The notes below the pieces were generated by a model. That model worked only from the letters and a program-made list of their open reading frames with translations, searched no databases and was not told the origin of the DNA. From positions 1 to 12,146 of the forward strand of contig JAUCNG010313291.1 of the NCBI GenBank assembly GCA_032353305.1: 12,146 nucleotides of DNA, in the 5' to 3' direction. Below, piece by piece: positions 1-9,300 of this stretch (position 1 is its first letter; each line of letters opens with the position of its first letter). The stretch is from Cephalothrix spiralis (Eukaryota > Nemertea > Palaeonemertea > Archinemertea > Cephalotrichidae). The position numbers were made by a program, and so were the translations under genes.

Positions 1-166
1 GCAGAGGCGACGACGCGACGACCAAGTTTCTCAAAGTTGCGACGAGCGCGACGAGTACCTATCATTCCAGGGCCTCAGTACATACAGTGTAGTTCTATTT
101 GAAAGTAGAGTAATCAATTTGTTTAATAAAGTTTGTCAAATTTTAATCCAATTTCTTTTTTTTCAG
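1..166 (+). other. Upstream intron end; GC-rich simple sequence at the window edge
   Basis: The first 55 bases are rich in cgacg/gcgacga motifs, unlike the AT-rich sequence that follows, and look like the end of a dispersed repeat or a degenerate simple repeat. From about 70 to 166 the sequence is AT-rich and ends in the polypyrimidine tract and AG acceptor of exon A. I see no coding exon here. Confidence 0.5.
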
Positions 167-326
167 TATATAAATGACCCAAAAGATAATAGACAAACCT
201 TTCCAGTATTAGTTTATATCCACGGTGGTGGTTTTACTCAAGGATCTGGTCAAGAATTTGCTGGTGATATCTTGGCCCAAGATGAAATGGTTATAGTCAC
301 ATTTAATTACCGTCTTGGAGCATTAG
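167..326 (+). CDS. Neuroligin-like gene, exon A (oxyanion-hole region)
   Basis: The exon follows a strong acceptor (T-rich tract, cag at 164-166) and starts in phase 0 with YINDPKDN. It encodes LVYIHGGGFTQGSG, the HGGG oxyanion-hole loop of the carboxylesterase fold, then EMVIVTFNYRLGALG, the conserved strand and turn. It ends in phase 1 at G326. The donor is GTTTGT, weaker than the GTAAGT/GTGAGT donors of the other exons, but the split codon G+GT restores the LGALGFMS motif exactly. The reading frame at the 5' edge requires an upstream exon that is not present here. Confidence 0.88.
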
Positions 327-3300
327 GTTTGTAGATGTCTCAGTAATATGTTCTTCCTCTGAAATAGGATGTACCACAAGGATTTCACTCTTTTTTTTAC
401 CAGGATATGATCATTTTACCCTCTTAACAAACATAAAATGATGGGGGTCATGGAAAAAATTTAAACACAGAGGCTGACACAGGGGTCCTATTTCTGCAGA
501 AAAAAATCTTAGACCTCATTTGGCGGCTAATCGAACAATTTCGAAGAGTTAATGGGGTCCTAGGTGGGTTTTTTCTTCTTCAAAATTTCGAGCTCTCAGA
601 AGGCCTCTACCCCCTCCCTGATTGATTTCTCAACGGATTTGGGTGACTTAGAAAATATACATTGGGGGGGGGGGGACCCCCTACGGCTCTGCGGTCCCTG
701 AATATCTAAGACTACCCCCGGATGATCGATGATTTGAGAGTGGAAAGATTGTCAGCTCTTTTGGACTTCAAAATCATTATTGTTACATTGTTTCACGACA
801 CTAATTCTAAAATCTTTTTTTAAGGTTTTATGAGCACATTGGATGAAGAGAGTCCAGGAAATTATGGTTTAATGGACCAAGTCCAAGCATTGAGTTTTGT
901 TAAAAGACAGATCCACCATTTCTTCGGAAAGCCTGCCCATATCACAGTTGCCGGCCAAGGAGCAGGGGCCATGAGCATAGGGCTCATGATTATATCACCG
1001 TATCTTAATCGAAAGGAGTCAGAAGTCGGAAAAGGCCGTAAGTTATATTGATATTTGTAATTACTTGTACTTTTAAGCGTAGTATCTGACACCTATTATT
1101 TATGATATTAACTAAAACTTCACCTTTACACCATTTTAACCAGTGATCTTCGAACAGTTGTTATGTTTACGATAGTACTTATATCAATATATATCCCCAT
1201 CTTTAGCGCTTGCATGAACGTATGAATAGGCACTTAATAATTTGTAAATTCTATAGATATCGAATGGATTATTATAACTACGTTTAGGATATGAGCATTT
1301 GACGGTTTTTTATAGCAGTGATACGACATTCCAAAGATCAGATATTGCTTACTCAATGCATAAATATCGAATAAGTCGATATTTAATCGCGAGTTGCGTT
1401 CTTAAAAAAGTAAAATTATCGCCACCTATTATTTACAATTTCAAGTAATCATTTTGCTAGACATGTAGGATGAAGTATCATGTAAACTGTATAGATTACT
1501 ATGAATGCTGCCGTAACCGTAATCGTAACAGAATCTCGGTTGAAAAAGAAAGAAAACAGTTTGTAATAGAATTCTATCGATAGCATGCAATTAAAAACTG
1601 TTTTGCCTCATTTTTTTTAACGAAATTTGTTTAAAATACAGTTTCAATTCATCGTCTACATCTGTCTACATGGTATGAGAAATCGCGGCGCAGATTTCGA
1701 AAAGATTCGTGTATTTCTATTAATCAGAAAATATACTTATCGTGTACTTATTTAAGGTTATTTTTAGACTATATCAGTTCAAACTTTCTAGATGCGTGTA
1801 AAACAGTAACAACTGCCCTTACCCTCGGATACAAATTGTGTTTATAAAACAATTTATTCCGTCGCAAAATTTTATCTTATGCTATCATTTTCTTTCAGCT
1901 TTCTTCAAAAATGCAATTGCTATGAGTGGGAGTGATTTAGATGAAGATGCCTATGTACAGCCCAAAAACGGTTCGTTAGAATATGCCCTTGACCTCGGTC
2001 GACAGCTTGGTTGTCCTTGGCAAGGCACTACAAAACAATTGGTAGAATGCTTAAGAGATCGGCGAACTTACGATGAAATACAGGGAGCAGGGGATAATGT
2101 TCATCGCAAGGTGAGTTATTTAGTCTGGCCATTTTGTTGCACCGTGCCCCGACAGAATCTATCACTACTCCTACAGTATCTCGGTTACTAAGTAAGTGCC
2201 TAAGCTGTGTTTAACTTGAAAGCGAACGGCATCTAAATAGCTGGACTCAAAAATGCCCTGTTTCTCTATGAATAATGATGCATTTCGCCTAGCCCGACTT
2301 GACAAGGCAGCTTCCGCTAGCACCATTCCTGCATATATCCCGCACTCTTTCTATATACCAATAGGAGTCAGGTGTACCCCGAAGGGAGGTACATCGGGGT
2401 TGTAAGATTATTTCAGGCACCCACAGAAGATTGCTTCGTTTTTCGGAAATTTTAACAATAACCACCTCACCCCAAAAATAGTCTTTCGTAAGCTTTACTA
2501 TTAAACTTCCCACTCAACGTATTAAACGTGACCAAGCGATTCACGAGCAACGCCAGCTTAAGATCTTGCCTAACAAATTCCGTTACATGTACATGTACTA
2601 TGCAAAATTCTGAAAATTTCCCTGGAAAATCATGGCCAAAAGTTCTTAAATTTCTCGAAATAGTGCTAGAAAAGTCATGGAATTTTGTTATTAAAATACG
2701 TGGAAACCCTGCCAAGGATCACACGCGGCTTCCTTAGACTCTGGCGGATATACATAAGTATTTGCAGGCCTTATAGTTCTCATAAAACCTTAGGATCTCA
2801 TAAAATATGGCTATTCCTCCTAAATCTTGACTCGATATTTTATCATTCTAGTTCGGTGTGTGTAAATAAAGATGCTAGATATTATTACACGATATTTAGT
2901 TCGCTTCGATAATAATACGAGATGAGTAATCGCTGACGTTTGCGAATCTCTTTTTTTTAATTTTTATTTTTTCTTATTATTCATTTAATATACAAAAATG
3001 TGCCACTGTCAGGATAACCATAACGGGCTTGCGATCCAACAACTATACTGCAGAATGAAAGGGTATTGAAAATTTATCCGTTGCCAATTTTATTGTTCAC
3101 TAACCCAGTTCCCGGGAACCAGTTTCGCCCGCAACTGGCAATTCTTCGAAACCAAATCTCATTTTTAATAACTCTTTGAAGCTGGCAAAGCTGAAAAAGT
3201 GTTTCAAGTCTTCCGTGTCTTTGTATGATTCCCTAATATCCTTAACTTCAGATGTCATTATTGGTATATCCTGATAAACAAGTTGGGTTATTTCATTTTC

Positions 3301-6300
3301 AATATCACTAGATTGTTCATCTAAGTCAATATCCGGAACTCTAACTTCTGAACTATTATCGGTGAATAAGCAACATTGCTTTCAACAATTGGACTGTAAT
3401 CAACTATGTGTGAATTTTCAATATAGGACTCCTGTCTTCTATCTGTTTCAATTTCTTCATGACTAATTGGCGGACTTGAAACCCTTTGTCGCTTGGCTTG
3501 TCTTTCATTGTCCCTAGCTATTTGATATGCACTCTTCTTCCGAAATGACACGGTCTTGGCAGGTTGAATATCCTGTGAATCATGTATAGGTATATCCTCT
3601 ATAGAACGAAATGAATGTGACCACCTTCTTCATAAAAAACATTCCAAGAATTCAAACTATGTGTTCCTGAAACCGACGCCAACATATTCTCTAACACTTT
3701 GGATAATCCTGCGACTGGCATTATTCTTCCAAATCACGGTAATCCAGGTAAAAAATATGATTTTGTAAGAGCTGAAATGAACTGAACTTTCACTCTGCAC
3801 GACGCCACCTATCACCTTTGGTAATTAATTTTAATAATGAATACATTTCCATGTCTTATAATTCATGTGTAATAAAGATTATTTATCAATCAATATCTTA
3901 TTTGAGTACGATAACTTCTGATTAAGTCGAAGTCAACCTAAAAATAGTAATGGAAAAAATTCTAAATTATGACTTTTTAAATAGGAAAATAGTATTGATA
4001 TATGACATCCACTGAAAGTGTATTTTCTACCCTTAATATGAAAGGTGAAGTGATTTAGTTAACAAATAATGACTTGGACAACAAACTTACAGGGGTTGTC
4101 ATATATCGATACTGTTATATCACCTCTAGAGCATTTATCTGTTTAACCAAGACATAGCGAAACAATAAAGTCACTTTTTGAAATAACAAAAAGTGAAAAA
4201 CCGCTGACACAGTGTATTCAAATTGAGATCACATATCAAAAGTTTCGACTTATTTTGTCGTCTTCAGTGATATGAAATAATTTTGAATTTATTTCAAAAA
4301 TGACTTGTATTTTGATTTAATTGTACATTTTATTTGTCTAATACAATGTAGTCACGGCGTTCTGGAAGCCCGAAAAAGATTTTTGAGCGAATCCAAGCTA
4401 ACCACCGGTGGTTTTGGGCTTCAGTGTCACAGGTACTCAAAAAACCCCGAAATTTCGTATTTTTGGCATTTGAAGTCCGAATATCTTAGAAACGGCTAGG
4501 ATTAGGCCATATAAATGTATTACGAGCAGATAGAAACATGCCCCCAATTAGTCGAATGGCACCATTATTTTTACGATTGGGGCATGTGCGCATGCGCAGC
4601 TACGTGACGTCATTTACTCAAAACCTGTCTAACGAAACTAATTTTTGACAGTGAATATGTGTTTAGCCTTGCCACTGAAGCCAAGAACCACCGGTGGTTA
4701 GCTTGGATTCGCTCAAAATCTTTTTCGGGCTTCCAGAACGCCGTTTAGTATACATGGACCGTATATAAGTTATATGAATTTAAAAAATAATTTTGAGATT
4801 ATGTGACTTTTACTTAGTCAGAAGTGATGGTATTATTAATATAAGGTTTATTGACCAATAATTGTAAATTACACATAACAATGTTGCGAATAAATATATG
4901 AGAATAATAGTAAAGAAAATTTTCAGTCCATTGTTCAAACACAAATTAAGTCTTATGTGTAAAAGTTTTCAAAATACAGTCAAAATCACAAACATCTGCA
5001 GAAGCATCCTCGTTCCTATGGTATTATATCATATTTCATAATATTTCTTCTGCTTGGAGAGGCTATGACAGGTGAGAATGCTGCAGAAGGGCAGTCATCA
5101 AAATTGATTTTGACCTGATACTGGAGACGGTATTGTTTTTTTTCTTTACACATAAGATTACTTAATTTTGCTCTTCAGTTTGCATATGCCAACACGTATA
5201 AAGTATTAGCTTACGATCAGGCGGCTTCAGCGCCCAGTTGCAATAGCTAAGTTATGAAGAGAGCCTAAGCTGTGATGTTATGGCTTACAGTAAGACCCGG
5301 GTTCAAAAATACTTCAATAATAAAATATGTCCTGCTATACAGAATATAGTATCGATATACACTCATCGATCAAAAAATAAATTCGATAGAAAAATGATTT
5401 ATACATATAACATGCACGACTTCTCTTAAGAAAGAAAATGACAAGAATCAGTGATTGGAACGTTTAAAATTTATAATGCATACAATATATTGATAGTAAC
5501 GCGTCGAAACCAGTCTTTAAATTTTGGATTACATATTTTGTAAAAAAAGGATTATTTTTGAATACATATTCTGTTAAAAGGGGATTATTTGGTGACTTAA
5601 TAGACGTGCTTTTTTGGTTAGGTAATAGGGTTAATTTTGTTGTACAAAACGGCATCATGAATGAATCGCAACATTCAAACCTCATTTATGCCGCTATGTT
5701 CGGAGATCTTGGTTCTTTAAAGTACCTCGTTACTCAGGGAGTTGATGTTAACTTTTCCGATAGCGATGGCCGGACCTCATTAATTTATGGTTCCGTTTAT
5801 GGTCATTTGGAAGTTGTAAAATATCTTATTGAGAACAACGCTGACGTTAACCAAAACAGGGCAAATGATGGTGCAACCCCATTGTTAGTGAGCTCACAGA
5901 GGGGTCATCTTGATATTGTAAAATATCTGATTGAGAACAACGCTGACGTTAACCAAAACAGGGCATATGATGGTGCAACCCCATTGTTAGTGAGCTCACA
6001 GAGGGGTCATCTTGATATTGTAAAATATCTGATTGAGAACAATGCTGACGCCAACCAAGGTTGTAAAGATGGTTGTACCCCATTGTATATAAGCTCACAG
6101 AAGGGTCATCTTGATATTGTAAAATATCTGATTGAGAACAATGCTGACGCCAACCAAGGTTGTAAAGATGGTTGTACCCCATTGTTTGTGAGCGCACTAA
6201 ATGGTTACCTTGATGTTGTAAAATATCTGATTGACAATAACGCTGACGTCAACCAAGGTTGTAAATATGGTTGTACCCCATTATATATGAGCTCACAAGA

Positions 6301-9300
6301 GGGTCATCTTGGTATTGTAAAATATCTGATTGAGAACAACGCTGACGCCAACCAAGGTTGTACAGACACTGGTGCTACCCCATTGTTTGTGAGTGCACAA
6401 CATGGTTACCTTGATGTTGTAAAATATCTGATTGACAATAACGCTGACGTCAACCATGGTCGTAAAGATGATGGTATCACTCTATTGTTTATGAGCTCAC
6501 AGGGGGGTCATCTTGATATTGTAAAATATCTGATTGAGAACAATGTTGACGTCAACCAAGGTCGTACAGATAATGGTGCAACACCGTTGTTTGTGAGCGC
6601 ACACACAGGTCACATTGAGGTTGTAAAATATCTTATTGAGAATAATGCTGACGTCAACAAATGTACGAATGATGGTATAACTCCACTGCATGCAGCCTCT
6701 ATGTTTGGTCATCTTGATATTTTAGAATATTTGATTAATAATAATGCTGATCTTAACTCTGTAAATAGTGATGGTATGAATGCACTCATGTATTCTGCAT
6801 TTATGGGCAAATTCCATGTTGTTAAATACCTTATAATGGTTCAAGGTATTGATGCTTCTCAGAGCGATTCCCATGGTTTAACAGCTATACATCTTGCTGC
6901 ATGCAATGGACATCTTGATATCATAAAATATCTCTTACAATTTTCAGAACTTACTGATTTAGATAATTTGTTGCCTCTCAGTATTAGAAAAGGCAATGTA
7001 ACTGTACTTAAGACTCTCCTCAATGTTCGGTATGGAATTAAATTTGATAATTCCATATCTAATTATATTCCCGATAGAAAAGAAAATGAATCATTGATGT
7101 TCCAAGCAGTGATCTGCGCACAACTTAAAAACATGTTTAGTTGTAGAAAGCTAATGCAATTGACTAGCACTGAGATGAAAATCAACTTTGATTCTCTAAT
7201 ATTTGAAGCCGATGAAGTAATTCAGTATTTAGAATATCTTAAAAAAGAAGCAGATGATATGTCAAACATAATAACATCAGAAAGTTTCAAAAGAAGTAAA
7301 GATTTTCGATTAATAGGTCTAGATATATCTGATTTAGTTATAAACAACCAGCGATTCAATAACATCTTTGCAATAACAATTACTGCGGAGGAAATCGGCA
7401 AAGGAAGTTTTGGAACTGTAAAAATCGGTGTACATCGTGAGACGGGTAAAAGATATGCCGTGAAATGCATTGACATTGAAAACGCTAAGTCAAAAAATAA
7501 TTTAAAGGTAAAATTTCTACTTATTGAGACCGAAAACGCCCTGAAATTGCACCATGAAAACATTGTTGAATTCTGCGGACATAAACTTTCCCACGAAAAG
7601 GGGAGGCCATTTTTGTATTTGGTAACCGAATTATGCAAAGAAGATTTGCATAAACATTTTGTCATAGATGGAAATGTAAATGACAGAAACCCTAGTTCCG
7701 CTAAAAACTATGATAGCAGCGTGCAGTATTACCTAAATATTGCAATGCAAATATGCAATGGTCTAGCACATATTCATGCTAAGAAACTCGTTCATAAGGA
7801 TATTAAACTGCAGAACATCTTCATTAGTTATGACTTTAGAATCAAAATTGGTGACTTTGGTTTGTCGGATCAGTTGATAGGCAGTGAAGAAATGGCAAGC
7901 AGTAGAAAAGGTACACCGGTTTATTTGCCACCGGAGGTGCATCACCTCAAAAAGTATACATTTTCCACTGATACATTTTCAATTGCTTTAGTTCTGCATG
8001 AACTCTGGCAAGGAATTCTGTACTATAAGAGGGAGCCTTTTAATGATGCTGATGTTATTGAAAAGCTTAAGAACGGAGTACGGCCTGCCTTTAACGACAA
8101 TCATCCTGCTGGTGATATCAAAGAGTTAATCAAAGAATGCTGGCATCAAGACGATTTACAGCGACCAACTTCTCAAGAAGTTTGTGACAGACTTTGGAAA
8201 ATGTTCACTGAAAGGGTCGGTGAACGAAAACCAGAAATTGGTAAGATAGTGCAGTTTAAGCCTGGAACTGCATTGGAACAGAAACAGAAGTCTGGCGAAA
8301 TAGGATTTGGTTATGATCTTGTTTTGAGCCAGCTGAGCCAAATGATGTCGCAAGCAGGAGATATATCAGACGTACCTCTACCAAGAAGTAGCTTGCGAAA
8401 TGTTTCAAAAACTTCAAGGAATTATTCTAATGTGAATAGTTCGGCTAACATAAACAATTAGTGTTTATCCTAGTGTGAATATTTTATGAAGTCTACAATT
8501 TGTAATATGATTACAGAAAACCACGGACAACTTTGATGTGTATCGTAGGAATAATAATTTTCTAAAATTGCGGAGACCCAACTCGAAGTTCTTTCATGCC
8601 ATCTCTGACAATTTTGAGAGACTTGTTGATGTTTTACAATGTTGAAACTAAACTTTGTTGTGTAGTTTGAATATTTGAAACCAAAGGATATGATTGAATG
8701 GTCATTGAAAGTTGTCTTCAATGACATATATCTTTCAATTATGGTTAATGGAAACATTTTGAACTTAAAAAGTAATATCGTAGTGTAAATACTTTTGAAA
8801 CAAAACAACATTTGAAGTTATAGACCCTATTTTTGCAATTTTAAGTGCCTTGCAAAACTTGCTTAGCACTTCTGATACTTTGGTATTGCAAGACAACTTG
8901 AATGACAAAATTTTGAAATAAGGAAAATTTGATGTGTAAATATTTTGACTAGAAAGTATAGTGAATTACTAACATTAACATTGGAAGTTTATCTCCAAGA
9001 AAAGGTTTTTCAATTACCATCAAAAAAAGAATGATAAAATCATTTTGAACTTAACAAATGGTATATTTTATGTTAATAATCTATAAACCCCGGTCATGTT
9101 TGGAGGTTTAAAGTGACCTACTATAATTTGGAAATTCCAAGACACATAATATAATACAATTGACTACAATGCAATTGACAGAACTAACATTTAAAAACTC
9201 ATTTGATGTGAAAATATTTTTAGACTAAATGATATGATCGAGATTACATTGGATGTTTATCTGCAAGGATTTGTTCAAAGAGAACATTAACAATTGACAA

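Noticed and set aside
2289-2912. Overlapping short open frames on both strands in intron 3
   Set aside because: No motifs, conflicting strands, and repeat-like DNA; chance frames are likely.
4305-4499. Short plus-strand open frame covering the left arm of the foldback element
   Set aside because: It is made of the inverted-repeat arm and flanking sequence, with no protein features; the element looks non-coding.
5558-5656. Start of the ankyrin-kinase protein at 5558
   Set aside because: The codon there is TTG, not ATG; the first ATG of the frame is at 5657 with A at -3.
5949-6712. Repetitive minus-strand open frames across the ankyrin array
   Set aside because: They repeat because the plus-strand ankyrin units repeat; they are antisense shadows.
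5681-6988. CRISPR-like array of regular repeats
   Set aside because: The units are contiguous coding ankyrin repeats with no spacers, in a eukaryotic gene.
7222-7665. 147-codon open frame on the minus strand
   Set aside because: It is the antisense shadow of the kinase domain, whose plus-strand motifs are unmistakable; the translated minus frame has no family features.
8470-8811. 113-codon minus-strand open frame after the kinase gene
   Set aside because: Low-complexity, Phe/Tyr/Ser-rich translation in AT-rich repeat DNA, not conserved among the tandem copies, no motif.
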